64,000 nucleotides of DNA from Eubacteriales bacterium (GCA_030524205.1 JAUNGZ010000012.1:1-64000), one strand, 5' to 3'. Positions 1 through 9,866 are shown, counted from the stretch's first letter. The notes: a model not told the origin generated them from the letters alone. Translations and numbers: made by a program.

Positions 1-1
1 A

Positions 2-1015
<1,014 letters not shown>

Positions 1016-1045
1016 GCGCGTTCCCATCTTCAAACTTGTAACAAA

Positions 1046-1088
1046 AAGCGCCTCTTCCAAGGCTTTCGCCTGTGGGAGAGGCGTTTTT
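1046..1088 (+). terminator. Intrinsic terminator of gap
   Basis: Stem cgcctcttcc (1049-1058) pairs with gggagaggcg (1074-1083), with one G-T pair, and is followed by TTTTT at 1084-1088. It sits 30 bases after the gap stop codon. Confidence 0.85.
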
Positions 1089-1116
1089 GCGCCGCCGCTT
1101 CCATGCCACGGCGGCA

Positions 1117-1152
1117 AAAGAATACGCCCTTTCCGTCCGGAAAGGGCGTATT
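1117..1152 (-). terminator. Terminator of uraA, possibly bidirectional
   Basis: A perfect-looking 14-bp hairpin with arms 1121-1134 and 1139-1152 and a four-base loop. It lies just past the uraA stop codon. A T-run follows on the minus strand (AAAA at 1117-1120 on plus), and TTTGTTTT follows on the plus strand. Confidence 0.8.
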
Positions 1153-1156
1153 TGTT

Positions 1157-2437
1157 TTACTCCGCCAAATCGTTCGACCATTTCAGCTTGTCAAACGCAT
1201 AAAACAGCAGGCTCATCAGCATGCCGACGATGGCGGCCAGCGTCATGCCGGAGAGCGACACGTTGCCGAGCGACAGCGTAACGCCGGACAGGCCGACTAC
1301 AAAGATGACCGAGGTCAAGATCATGTTGCGGTTGCGGCCGTAATCGACCTTGTTGTCCACTAGAATGCGCAGGCCGGAGGTGCCGATCATGCCGTACAGC
1401 AGGAAGGAGATGCCGCCGATGACCGACGGCGGGATGGTTTGGATGAGCGCCGCGAACGGGCCGACAAACGAGCAGATCAGCGACAGGATGGCCGCGCCGC
1501 CGATCACGCGCACCGAATAGACCTTGGTGATCGCCATGACGCCGATGTTTTCGCCGTAGGTCGTGGTCGGCACCGAGCCGATGAAGCCCGACAGCATGGT
1601 GGAAAAGTTGTCCGCAAACAGCGAGCGGTGCAGGCCGGGGTCCTTCAGTAAATCTCGGCCGACAATTTTGCTGGTTACGAGCTGGTGGCCGATGTGCTCG
1701 TTGGCGATGACCAAAATAACGGGCAGCACAATGAGGATGGCTTCCAGATTAAATTGAGGCGCTTGGAAATTCGGAAGCTGGAACAGCGGCTGCCGGAGCG
1801 CCGCCAGAATATCCGCCGCAGGGAGCGCGCCGGTACAGAGCGCGGCGATGTATCCGCAGACAATGGCAATCAAAATCGGGATAACCGAAAGGAATTTGCG
1901 GAAGAGCACGCTGCCCAACACGGCGACGCCCAGCGTCACGCAAAAGACAATCACGTTCTGGGGCAGCACGCTCGGCACCGCCTCGGTCGGCACAATCAGA
2001 CCGGTGGACGCCGCCGAGCCCGCCAGCTCCAGCCCGATCAGCGCGACGACCGGACCCATGGCCGCGGGCGGCAGCACAACGTCGATCCACTTGGTGCCGC
2101 ATTTATAGATGATCAGCGCGAGCAGGCAGCCCACCGCGCCGACCACGACAAAGCCGCCGAGCGCGTACGGATAGCCCCATTTTTGGATCACAAGCGTCGC
2201 GGGCGCGATGAACGCGAACGACGAGCCGAGGTAGGCGGGCGCTTTGCCCTTTGTGATCAGGATAAACAGCAGCGTGCCCACGCCGTTCATGAACAGCACG
2301 ATGGCCGGGTTGATGCCGAAGATGAACGGCACCAGAACCGACGCGCCGAACATGGCGAACATGTGCTGGATGGACAGCGGCACCAGCAGCTTCAGCGGCA
2401 CCTTGTCCTCCACTTGAATAATTTTTCCGTTTTGCAT
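1157..2437 (-). CDS. uraA: Uracil/xanthine permease, NCS2 family
   Basis: A 426-residue polytopic membrane protein that is expected to import uracil by proton symport. Family hallmarks are QHMFAMFGASVLVP near the N-terminus, NEHIGHQ, and the signature around SVPTTTYGENIGVMA. The last two carry the two acidic residues known to be needed in UraA. About 12-14 hydrophobic segments are visible. It lies 57 bases downstream of the patatin gene on the same strand and may be co-transcribed with it. No pyr attenuator is visible upstream. The ribosome binding site before the ATG is weak (purine-rich, no clear GGAGG). Uracil is preferred over xanthine by resemblance; the substrate is not proven. Confidence 0.9.
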   Translation of the reverse strand: MQNGKIIQVEDKVPLKLLVPLSIQHMFAMFGASVLVPFIFGINPAIVLFMNGVGTLLFILITKGKAPAYLGSSFAFIAPATLVIQKWGYPYALGGFVVVGAVGCLLALIIYKCGTKWIDVVLPPAAMGPVVALIGLELAGSAASTGLIVPTEAVPSVLPQNVIVFCVTLGVAVLGSVLFRKFLSVIPILIAIVCGYIAALCTGALPAADILAALRQPLFQLPNFQAPQFNLEAILIVLPVILVIANEHIGHQLVTSKIVGRDLLKDPGLHRSLFADNFSTMLSGFIGSVPTTTYGENIGVMAITKVYSVRVIGGAAILSLICSFVGPFAALIQTIPPSVIGGISFLLYGMIGTSGLRILVDNKVDYGRNRNMILTSVIFVVGLSGVTLSLGNVSLSGMTLAAIVGMLMSLLFYAFDKLKWSNDLAE

Positions 2438-2494
2438 CTCTTTTCTTTTCCCCTTTATCTTTTTTTGGGACGCCGCCGCCCCATCAATAACGGT

Positions 2495-3337
2495 TCAGAC
2501 GAACAGCCGGCGAATATCGTCCATCCGGGCGCAGGCTGCCTGATATCCCATCTCATAGCCCCACTCGAGCTTTTTTACGTCTTTTTCAAAGCTCTCCAGC
2601 TTGGCGGAGGGCTGCAGCAGCACGGTGTTCTGCGGCTGCTTTTCCGCGAGCCGGTGGCAGAAGCACACGGTGTCGTTATAGCGCTTGGCGCGCGTCAGCA
2701 TAGCGTCGCACAGGTTGGGATATTTGCGCCGCAGCGCGCCCGCGGCCAGCCGCGTGCCGCGCGTCGTCGTCTTGCGGTAGGTTTCGGGCTGTGTCAGCAC
2801 GATCAGGTTTTTGCCGTTGCCGTCATGCAGGCTTTTCAAAATCGGGATCGGATCGGCCAGCCCGCCGTCGTAATACGTTTCCCCTGCGATTTCGACAGGC
2901 GGGAAGTAGAGCGGGATCGCGCAGGTCGCGCGCAGCATGGTGCTCTGTTTATCGAGCTGCGCGCCGTCTAAGTATTCGGCCTCGCCTGTGCGGGCGTTGG
3001 TCACGCCGACCAGCGCGCGGCCTTGATAGCTGCGGAACGTCTCCCAATCGTAGGGGATCAGCTCGTTCGGGATGGTGGAGAATACAAACTCCACGCCGAA
3101 CACCGAATGGTCGCGCGGCAGGTTGCGCGCGCCGAGATAGCGTTTGTCGTTCCGGTAGCGGCGCAGCACCTCGATGTTGCGCCCCTTCTGCCGGGACAGG
3201 TAGGAAAACGCATAGGTAATGCCGGCGGACACGCCGATGACATAGTCGAACATCAAATCATTGTCGAGCAGCGCGTCCATCACGCCGCACGAGAAAACCG
3301 GACGGAACGTGCCGCCCTCTAAAACTAAGCCGGGCAA
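2495..3337 (-). CDS. Patatin-like phospholipase family protein
   Basis: A cytoplasmic serine lipase/acyl hydrolase of the patatin (RssA/YjjU-like) family, about 280 residues. The oxyanion-hole segment LEGGTFRP, the nucleophile elbow GVSAG and the catalytic-dyad motif DGGLADP are all present in order. There is no signal peptide. The start is a TTG in either case. A TTG at 3341-3343 is only three bases from the GGAG sequence, whereas the TTG two codons later (3335-3337) has a spacing of about eight, so I chose the second. The gene follows rnr by about 116 bases and precedes uraA. Its physiological lipid substrate is unknown. Confidence 0.85.
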   Translation of the reverse strand: MPGLVLEGGTFRPVFSCGVMDALLDNDLMFDYVIGVSAGITYAFSYLSRQKGRNIEVLRRYRNDKRYLGARNLPRDHSVFGVEFVFSTIPNELIPYDWETFRSYQGRALVGVTNARTGEAEYLDGAQLDKQSTMLRATCAIPLYFPPVEIAGETYYDGGLADPIPILKSLHDGNGKNLIVLTQPETYRKTTTRGTRLAAGALRRKYPNLCDAMLTRAKRYNDTVCFCHRLAEKQPQNTVLLQPSAKLESFEKDVKKLEWGYEMGYQAACARMDDIRRLFV

Positions 3338-3387
3338 AATCAAAAACTCCTTTTATTCGATTGAAAAGAGCGGGTGCGGTTTAGGCT

Positions 3388-3432
3388 TTCGCCGCCCGCA
3401 GGCGGCGAGATCCCCTGCGCGCCGCAGCGCGC
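3388..3432. repeat. Two GC-rich hairpins with cgca loops
   Basis: CGCCGCC and GGCGGCG (3390-3396, 3401-3407) flank a cgca loop. GCGCGC and GCGCGC (3417-3422, 3427-3432) flank another cgca loop. They fill the gap between rnr and the patatin gene. The 19-base core at 3388-3406 recurs exactly at 7503-7521. No T-run follows, so these are not ordinary terminators. Confidence 0.6.
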
Positions 3433-3453
3433 GAACCCTCCGCGGAACACAGA

Positions 3454-5715
3454 TTATTTGCGCTTGCGCACCGGCGGCTTGCCGCTCTTACCGCCTTTGC
3501 CGGGCTTGCCGCGGCGGCCGCCGGTGCGGCGGCGCTGTGCGCGGTTGCCCGCGGGCGGCGCGGCTTCGCCTCTCGCGTTTACGCGCGGGGGAAGGGACGC
3601 CGCCGGCAGCGCGCCCTCGGCGGGCGCGAAGTCGATCTGGCCGGTCACTTCGCTCGCGGCGAGCAGCTTGACGCGAACGGGCGTGCCGATCGTGAACCGT
3701 TTGCCGGTGTGCTGTCCCTGCATGACCATGTGCTGCTCGTCGTACTGGTAGTAGTCGCCCGTAAGCAGCTCGATGCGGATCAGCCCCTCGCAGCCGTTAT
3801 CCAGCGCGACGAACACGCCGAACGCCTGCACGCCCGATACCTCGGCGTCGAACTCCTGCCCGACGAACTGCGACATATAGGCCGCGATATACAGCTTGTC
3901 GATGCCGCGCTCGCAGGTGTCCGCCGCGAATTCGCGCGCGGTCGACTGGCGGGCGGCCTCCTCGCAGGCGGTCTGGTCGGCGGCGGTGAATTCCTCGCCC
4001 GAAAGCGCCTTTTGCAGCATGCGGTGGGCGATCAGGTCGGGATAGCGGCGGATGGGCGAGGTAAAATGCAGGTAGAACTTGGCCTTCAGCCCGTAGTGGC
4101 CGATGCATTCGTCCGAATAGCGCGCGCGGGCGAGGCTGCGCAGCAGCAGCGTCGGCAGAACGCGCTGCTTGGGGTCGCCCTTGGCGCCGCGCAGCACGGC
4201 TTGGAACTGGGCGGTGTCCTCGGGCTTGCCGGGGTCGATGCGGTAGCCGAACGGGCGGGCGAACTGCGCGAACACGCGCAGCTTTTCCGGGTCGGGGTTT
4301 TCGTGCACGCGGTAGACGGTCGGGTCCTCGCGCTTGCACATAAATTCGGCCACGGCCTCGTTCGCCTGTAACATAAATTCCTCGATCAGCTTTTCGCTTT
4401 CGCCGCGCTCGCGGTACTGAATATCGACCGGCCTGCCGCTCTCGTCCACCCGGATCTCGGCCTCGGGGATGTCCAGCTCGAGCGCGCCGCGCTCGATGCG
4501 GCGCTTGTACAGCGCGTGCGCGAGAGCGTTCATCCGCTCGGCGGTATCCACGAGAAACGCATATTGCTTGCGCAGCCCCGTGTCCCCCGCGAGGATTTTA
4601 TTGACGTTATGATAGGTCATACGCGCGCCCGACCGGATGACCGATTTGGAAAAGCGCGCCTTGTAGCGCCGCCCGTCCCGGTCGAGCTCCAGCAGGGCGG
4701 AAAAGGCCAGCCGGTCGACGTCCGGGTTCAGCGAGCAGATGCCGTGGCTGAGCGCGAACGGCAGCATGGGCACGACATGGCCCGGATAATACACCGAGGT
4801 GCCGCGCCGGAACGCCTCCGCATCGAGCGGCGAGCCGGGCGTGACATAATGCGACACGTCCGCGATGTGCACGCCGAGCAGGTAATGCCCGTTTGCAAGC
4901 GTTTCGAGCGAAACGGCGTCGTCAAAGTCCTTGGCGTCGTCGCCGTCGATGGTGAAAATCAGCTTGTCCCGCAGGTCGAGGCGTTCGCCCGCCGTTTCCA
5001 TATCGACCTGCTGGGGGATCTCGCCGGCCTGCTTCAGCGCGTCCGCGGGAAATTCCTCAAACACGCCGTTTTCGCGCAAAATTGCCGCGATGGAGGCTTC
5101 CATCGTGCCGTCCTCGCCCAAATTGGCTTGGATTTCGCCCTGCGGTAGCAGCGTGCCGTCCCCGTAATCGGATACCGAAACGGCGACGCGGTCGCCCACC
5201 TGCGCGTCGCCCAGCTCGCGCCGGTCGACGGCGATCTCAGGGTATTTCTTGGAGGTCGGCTGCACAAAGTAGCTTTTGCCGCGCTGCACGAGCGCGCCGG
5301 TCAGCTCCCTGTCCGCGCGGGACAGCACGCGGATGACCGTGCCCTCCAGCCGGCCCCGGCCGTTTTTGCGCTCCGACACCTTGACGAGCACGCGGTCGCC
5401 GTGCCAGGCCCCGCCCGAGGCGTTCGGCGGGATGAAAAGATCGTCGGGCTTGGCCGCGCCCTCGGCCGCGTCGGGCGCGACGAAGGCGAACGCGCGCTCG
5501 GTGGCGAGAAAGGTGCCGGCCACGCAGCCGTAATGCGCGGCCTGCGCGTAGCGGTTTTTCTTATTTTTCATCACGCGGCCGGCGGCGGCGAGACGGTCGA
5601 GCGCCTGCGCAAGCTCCTGCTTGCCCGCGCCCGGCAGCGCACGCCGGATCTCCTCGATCCGCTGGGGAGCGGCGAGCAGTTCATACAACGCCGCGTCTAG
5701 TTCATTCGGTTCCAT
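3454..5715 (-). CDS. rnr: Ribonuclease R
   Basis: A 3'-5' exoribonuclease of the RNase II/RNB family that degrades structured RNA and takes part in mRNA and trans-translation turnover. The 753-residue product has an N-terminal winged-helix-like region (residues 1-60), cold-shock/OB domains, the RNB catalytic core with GDDAKDFDDAVSLE (the Asp cluster that binds Mg), a C-terminal S1 domain (about 625-710), and a Lys/Arg-rich tail ending in RKRK. Length and order fit RNase R rather than RNase II. The ATG at 5713-5715 is preceded by GGGAGG. Genes that often accompany rnr in Bacillota (secG, smpB) are not adjacent. Confidence 0.96.
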   Translation of the reverse strand: MEPNELDAALYELLAAPQRIEEIRRALPGAGKQELAQALDRLAAAGRVMKNKKNRYAQAAHYGCVAGTFLATERAFAFVAPDAAEGAAKPDDLFIPPNASGGAWHGDRVLVKVSERKNGRGRLEGTVIRVLSRADRELTGALVQRGKSYFVQPTSKKYPEIAVDRRELGDAQVGDRVAVSVSDYGDGTLLPQGEIQANLGEDGTMEASIAAILRENGVFEEFPADALKQAGEIPQQVDMETAGERLDLRDKLIFTIDGDDAKDFDDAVSLETLANGHYLLGVHIADVSHYVTPGSPLDAEAFRRGTSVYYPGHVVPMLPFALSHGICSLNPDVDRLAFSALLELDRDGRRYKARFSKSVIRSGARMTYHNVNKILAGDTGLRKQYAFLVDTAERMNALAHALYKRRIERGALELDIPEAEIRVDESGRPVDIQYRERGESEKLIEEFMLQANEAVAEFMCKREDPTVYRVHENPDPEKLRVFAQFARPFGYRIDPGKPEDTAQFQAVLRGAKGDPKQRVLPTLLLRSLARARYSDECIGHYGLKAKFYLHFTSPIRRYPDLIAHRMLQKALSGEEFTAADQTACEEAARQSTAREFAADTCERGIDKLYIAAYMSQFVGQEFDAEVSGVQAFGVFVALDNGCEGLIRIELLTGDYYQYDEQHMVMQGQHTGKRFTIGTPVRVKLLAASEVTGQIDFAPAEGALPAASLPPRVNARGEAAPPAGNRAQRRRTGGRRGKPGKGGKSGKPPVRKRK

Positions 5716-5881
5716 AGTCCATCCTCCCTATGCGCCGCGCCGGGCGCAAGGCTGCTGATTGCCCGCGCGCCCTGTGTGCGCGGGAGTGCGGTTTGCTGCT
5801 TTCAGTATACCATTATTACAGGCGGAATAAAAGGGAAATCAGCGTAAAACGCCGCCTTTTGGCGGGGATGGGCGTCGGGGC

Positions 5882-5910
5882 TTGCGCGCGGCGCGCCGTT
5901 CTGTTACACT
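5882..5910 (+). promoter_or_regulatory. Predicted promoter of the SDR-ttcA operon
   Basis: TTGCGC (5882-5887), a 17-base spacer, then TACACT (5905-5910), 35 bases before the SDR start. The rest of the 230-bp gap 5716-5945 holds no convincing gene. Confidence 0.55.
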
Positions 5911-5945
5911 AAAGAAAACATGTGATTTTGAAGGAGGCTTTTTCG

Positions 5946-6701
5946 ATGCGGGCATTGATTACCGGCGCGTCCTCGGGCATCGGGCGGGAGATGGCAAAGC
6001 TGCTCGCGGCGCGCGGCTACGAGCTGACGCTGTGCGCCCGGCGCGAGGACCGGCTGCGCGAGCTTGCGGCCGAGCTGCCGACCGTCTGCCATGTGGTAGC
6101 GGCGGACGTTGCGGACGAAAAGGAGTGCCGCCTGCTGTACGAGGCCGCGCGGGGGGACGATCTGGAGGTCGTGATCAACAACGCGGGCTTCGGCCTGTTC
6201 GGCGAATTTGCCGGCACGGATCTGGACGAGGAGCTGCGTATGATCGACGTCAACATCCGCGCGGTGCACATCCTGACCAAGCTGGCCGTGCGCGATTTCG
6301 CGGCCAGAGGGCGGGGCTATGTGCTGAACGTCGCCTCCTCGGCGGGTTTTCTGCCCGGGCCGCTGATGGCGACGTACTACGCAAGCAAAAACTACGTGCT
6401 GCGCCTGACCGAGGCCGTCCGGGAGGAGCTGCGCCGCGCGGGCTCGCCCGTGCGCGTGTGCGCGCTGTGCCCGGGACCGGTCGACACCGAGTTCAACAAG
6501 GTGGCGGGCGTGCGCTTTTCGCTGGCCGGGCTGAACGCGGGCCGCGTCGCGCGCGAGGCGCTCGACGGGCTGTTCGCGGGTAAGGCGGTCGTCGTGCCGG
6601 GCGCGGCGATGAAGGCGATGACCTTCGCGCGGCATTTCGCGTCCGACAGTCTGCTCGCCCGCATCACGTACCACTTCCAGCATAAGAAAAACGGCAGATG
6701 A
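5946..6701 (+). CDS. Short-chain dehydrogenase/reductase family oxidoreductase
   Basis: A 251-residue classical SDR that probably binds NADP(H). The glycine-rich cofactor motif TGASSGIG, the NNAG motif, the catalytic Ser in VASSAGF and the YxxxK in YYASKNY are all present. The start at 5946 is chosen because GGAGG (5933-5937) sits eight bases before it; an in-frame ATG at 5922 has no such site. The reading frame ends in an ATGA overlap with ttcA, so the two genes are translationally coupled. The substrate cannot be inferred; the sequence resembles the short-SDR group annotated as YqjQ/DltE-like. Confidence 0.88.
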   Translation: MRALITGASSGIGREMAKLLAARGYELTLCARREDRLRELAAELPTVCHVVAADVADEKECRLLYEAARGDDLEVVINNAGFGLFGEFAGTDLDEELRMIDVNIRAVHILTKLAVRDFAARGRGYVLNVASSAGFLPGPLMATYYASKNYVLRLTEAVREELRRAGSPVRVCALCPGPVDTEFNKVAGVRFSLAGLNAGRVAREALDGLFAGKAVVVPGAAMKAMTFARHFASDSLLARITYHFQHKKNGR

Positions 6702-7495
6702 CGGCGCGGGAGATCAGGCGGACGCTGCAAACTGAATTCGTGCGCACGCTGCGCCGTCCTTTCGTGGACGCGGTGGACGAATTCGGTCTGGTGCGGCCGG
6801 GGGATAGGATCGCGGCCTGCGTTTCGGGCGGCAAGGATTCGATGCTGCTCGCCCTGCTTTTGCAGGATTTGCAGCGCACGGTCGACTTTGAACTGGTTTT
6901 TCTGGCGATGGACCCGGGCTTTACGCCCGCGCACCGCGCGCAGACGGAAGAAAACGCCGCGCGTCTCGCGCTGCCGCTCGAAATCTTTGAGACGGACGTT
7001 CTGCGCGTCGCGGCAAACCACGCGCCCGCGCACCCCTGCTTTTTGTGCGCGAAAATGCGGCGCGGGCATCTGTACGCCGAGGCGCAAAAGCGCGGCTGCC
7101 ACAAAATCGCCCTAGGTCACCACTATGACGACGCGATCGAAACCGTGCTGATGGGGCTTTTGTACGGCGGGCAGACGCAGGCCATGCTGCCGCGCGTCAG
7201 GGCGGCGCACTACGCGGGCATGGAGCTGATCCGCCCGCTGTATTACGTGCGCGAAAAAACGGTCGAGCAGTGGGCGCGAGCCTGCGGCCTCACCTTTTCG
7301 CCGTGCGCCTGCCCGGCGCGGACGCTGGAAGCCGACACCAAGCGGGCGGCGGTCAAGCGGCTGATCGCCGCGCTCGCCGCGGACAACCCGCAGGTCGAGG
7401 CCAACATTTTGAACGCGGTCAAAAACGTCGACACCGCAAAGCTGCTCGGCTGGCGGGACGAGGCCGGGCGGCACAGCTTTTTGGATCGGTTTTGA
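6698..7495 (+). CDS. ttcA: tRNA 2-thiocytidine biosynthesis protein TtcA-like PP-loop ATPase
   Basis: An ATP-pyrophosphatase that is expected to thiolate cytidine 32 of certain tRNAs, using a [4Fe-4S] cluster. The PP-loop SGGKDS is at residues 43-48. CFLC supplies two of the cluster cysteines, and a third lies in SPCACPAR. GHHYDDAIET is typical of the TtcA/TilS superfamily, and the 265-residue length fits TtcA. The first four bases overlap the SDR stop codon. The third cysteine and the CxxC pair argue for TtcA over TilS. Paralogues with other tRNA sulfur-transfer roles cannot be excluded. Confidence 0.82.
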   Translation: MTAREIRRTLQTEFVRTLRRPFVDAVDEFGLVRPGDRIAACVSGGKDSMLLALLLQDLQRTVDFELVFLAMDPGFTPAHRAQTEENAARLALPLEIFETDVLRVAANHAPAHPCFLCAKMRRGHLYAEAQKRGCHKIALGHHYDDAIETVLMGLLYGGQTQAMLPRVRAAHYAGMELIRPLYYVREKTVEQWARACGLTFSPCACPARTLEADTKRAAVKRLIAALAADNPQVEANILNAVKNVDTAKLLGWRDEAGRHSFLDRF

Positions 7496-7497
7496 GA

Positions 7498-7529
7498 GGG
7501 GGTTCGCCGCCCGCAGGCGGCATGCCCCC
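7498..7529. repeat. GC-rich hairpin sharing a 19-base core with 3388-3406
   Basis: An outer GGGGG/CCCCC pair surrounds GCCGCC-cgca-GGCGGC. Bases 7503-7521 are identical to 3388-3406. It lies directly after the ttcA stop codon and ahead of the true terminator. Confidence 0.6.
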
Positions 7530-7533
7530 AAAA

Positions 7534-7569
7534 AGAAGGGAGCAAACCGTTCGGTTTGCTCCCTTTTTT
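7534..7569. terminator. Bidirectional terminator between ttcA and the P-type ATPase
   Basis: An 11-bp perfect stem (7538-7548 with 7553-7563) is followed by TTTTTT on plus. AAAAGAA on its left gives a T-rich tail on minus. It serves two convergent genes. Confidence 0.85.
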
Positions 7570-9617
7570 CAGCTTTTCCGGTACAGCAGCCGGATGGAAT
7601 TGAGCACGCACAGCATGGCGACGCCGGAATCCGCGAACACCGCCAGCCACATGGAGGCGCCGCCCGCCAGACCGAGCACCATGACCAGCGCCTTGACCGC
7701 CAGCGCGAAAATAATGTTCTGCCGGGCGATCGCGCCTGTTCCGCGCGCGATGGAGACCGCGTCGGGCACGGCGCCGAGGCCGGCGTGCATGAACACCACG
7801 TCGGCGGCCTCGATGGCCGCGTCCGCGCCCGAGCCCATGGCCGCGCCCACGTCCGCGCCCGCGAGGACCGGCGCATCGTTGATGCCGTCGCCGACGAACA
7901 GCGCCGCGCCGTTTTTCTCGCGGATATCGGCAAGCGCTTCCAGCTTATCCTGCGGCAGCAGGCGCGCGCGCACCTCGTCGATGCCGACGTCCGCAGCGAC
8001 CGCGTTCGCGCTGTCTTCTCCGTCGCCGGTCAGCATGGCGGTGCGCAGGCCCTGCCGTTTCAGACGGGAAACGGCCTCGGTCGCGTCGGCCTTGACCGTG
8101 TCCGCGATCACGACATGCCCGGCAAATACGCCGTCCACCGCGAGCAGCACCTCGGTGCCGCCCTTTTCGCCCTGATACGCGGACAGGTCGACGCCGTGCC
8201 GCTCCATCAGCTTTCGATTGCCGCACAGCACCGGCTTGCCGTCCAGCAATGCCTCGACGCCCTCGCCCGCCGTTTCGCGGATATCGGTCACCGCCCGCGC
8301 GGGCGCGCCCTGCGCGGCGGCCGCCGCGAGGATGGACCCCGCGATCGGATGGGTGGAGGCGGCCTCGCAGGCCGCCGCGAGCGCGAGCAGTCCGCTTGCC
8401 GTTCCGCCGTCCGCAGGGACGGCGCGCTGTACGGCGAAATTGCCCTCGGTGACCGTGCCGGTCTTATCCATGACAACGGTTTTCACACCGGCCAGCGCCT
8501 CGAGGGACACGCCGCCCTTGAACAGAATGCCGCGCTTCGACCCCGCGCCGATGCCTGCGAAATACGACAGCGGGACGGACAAAACGAGCGCGCACGGGCA
8601 GGAAATGACAAGGAAGGTGAGCGCGGTGTACACCCATCTCGCCCAGTCGCCGGTAACAAAGCCCGGTACAAGCGCGGTCAGCAGCGCGATGCCGACGACC
8701 GCCGGGGTGTAAACGCGCGAAAAGCGCGTGATGAACCGGTCGAGCTTGGGCTTGCGCGCGGCGGCGTTCTCCACGCTGTCGAGGATGCGCTGCACCATGC
8801 TTTCGGCCAGCACGTGCGTGACGCGCAGGCGGAGCAGGCCGTCCGTATTGACGCAGCCGGACAGCACGCTGTCGCCCTTTGCAACGCGCACGGGCACCGG
8901 CTCGCCGGTGACGGCCGAGGTGTCCAGCCGGCTCTCGCCCTCGACCACCTCGCCGTCGAGCGGGATGCGGTCGCCCGGACGGACGAGCACGATATCGCCC
9001 ACGCGGGCCTCCGCCGCGGGCACGGTGCGCACGTCCGCGCCGTCGGCAAGCTGCACCGTCTCGGGCCGCAGGTCGACCGCCGACATGATCTGCCTGCGCG
9101 AACGCTCGACCGCGCGGTCCTCAAAGTATTCGCCGATGCGGTAGAACAGCATGACGCCGACCGCCTCGGCATATTCCTGAATGCAGAACGCGCCGATGGT
9201 CGCCAGCGACATCAGGAAGTTTTCGTCGAACACGCGGCCCTTTGTCAGGTTGCGCAGCGCCGTCCACAGCACGCGCCAGCCGAGCAGCAGGTACGCGAGC
9301 ACCAGCAGCGCGAGCTTGACGCCCGGCTGCGGCAGAAGCAGGCCCGCGGCAAAGCACAAAGCGCCCGCGATCAGCTCGCCGAGCGGGGAGGACTGCTCCT
9401 CGTGCTCGTCCTCGGGCGCGAGCACCTTGGCGCCATTCTCGATCGATGCGCAGATGCGCCGAATGTCGGGCAGCAGCGCGTCGGGGTCGTTTCCGGTCAC
9501 GCGGAGCTGGCGGGTTTCGTATACCAGCACGCAGTCGGTCACGCCGGGCAGCTTGCCGATTTGGTGCTGCATCTCGGCGGCACAGTGCGCGCAGCCCAGA
9601 TTTTGCAGCGTGTACAC
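7569..9617 (-). CDS. Zn/Cd/Pb-type heavy-metal exporting P1B ATPase (as readable from the GTG)
   Basis: A membrane ATPase that pumps divalent metal out of the cell. Visible parts are a heavy-metal-associated domain with CAHC near the N-terminus, the CPC metal motif in ISCPCALVLS, the phosphorylation site DKTGTVTEG, the actuator TGEP, and the hinge GDGINDAPV. A Lys in the seventh membrane segment (AVKALVMVL) and an Asp in the last (FADSGVA) are the P1B-2 signature for Zn2+/Cd2+/Pb2+. From the GTG at 9615-9617 the product is 682 residues. The same frame continues upstream to a far better start at 9866 but is broken by a TGA at 9696-9698 (described separately). No ArsR or CadC gene is adjacent, although an ArsR-type operator is. 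Confidence 0.9.
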   Translation of the reverse strand: MYTLQNLGCAHCAAEMQHQIGKLPGVTDCVLVYETRQLRVTGNDPDALLPDIRRICASIENGAKVLAPEDEHEEQSSPLGELIAGALCFAAGLLLPQPGVKLALLVLAYLLLGWRVLWTALRNLTKGRVFDENFLMSLATIGAFCIQEYAEAVGVMLFYRIGEYFEDRAVERSRRQIMSAVDLRPETVQLADGADVRTVPAAEARVGDIVLVRPGDRIPLDGEVVEGESRLDTSAVTGEPVPVRVAKGDSVLSGCVNTDGLLRLRVTHVLAESMVQRILDSVENAAARKPKLDRFITRFSRVYTPAVVGIALLTALVPGFVTGDWARWVYTALTFLVISCPCALVLSVPLSYFAGIGAGSKRGILFKGGVSLEALAGVKTVVMDKTGTVTEGNFAVQRAVPADGGTASGLLALAAACEAASTHPIAGSILAAAAAQGAPARAVTDIRETAGEGVEALLDGKPVLCGNRKLMERHGVDLSAYQGEKGGTEVLLAVDGVFAGHVVIADTVKADATEAVSRLKRQGLRTAMLTGDGEDSANAVAADVGIDEVRARLLPQDKLEALADIREKNGAALFVGDGINDAPVLAGADVGAAMGSGADAAIEAADVVFMHAGLGAVPDAVSIARGTGAIARQNIIFALAVKALVMVLGLAGGASMWLAVFADSGVAMLCVLNSIRLLYRKS

Positions 9618-9866
9618 GCGCTTTTTGCCCTTTGCCCTGCCGTGACGGGCCTCGTCAGGGGTCGTTTCGTGCGTGTGGTGGTGCTCGTGGTCATGTCAGC
9701 AGCCGCATTCGTCATCGTTGTGGTGATGATACTCGTGTCCGCAGTCACATTCGGCCTCGTGGTGGTGATGATGGTCATGCCCGCAGCCGCATTCGTCCCC
9801 GCTGTGGTGAGGATGTGTCTGCGGGCCGTCGGGCTGCGATGTCAGCGTCCGTTCCAGTTCCGACAT
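9618..9866 (-). pseudogene. His/Cys-rich metal-binding leader of the ATPase, interrupted by an in-frame TGA
   Basis: From ATG 9864-9866, which has AGGAGG at ideal spacing, the minus strand encodes about 56 residues rich in His and Cys, with repeats of the form DECGCGHDHHHH. It then meets TGA at 9696-9698 and continues in the same frame (HDHEHHHTHE...) straight into the ATPase. In the third repeat TGA stands where the first repeat has Gly, so one G-to-T change from GGA would explain it. Alternatives are readthrough, recoding, or a sequencing error. If translation stops at the TGA, the ATPase must re-initiate at the GTG at 9617, which has only a weak upstream GGG. Confidence 0.75.

Noticed and set aside
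5730..5912. A 60-codon frame between rnr and the SDR gene
   Set aside because: It lies in promoter DNA, has no ribosome binding site, and has a Cys/Arg-rich composition typical of chance frames.
9653..9698. Selenocysteine insertion at the TGA of the ATPase leader
   Set aside because: The only hairpin seen (TGACG/CGTCA) lies about 38 bases after the TGA, beyond usual bacterial SECIS spacing. The repeat pattern calls for Gly there. No sel genes are in the window. Kept only as an unproven alternative.
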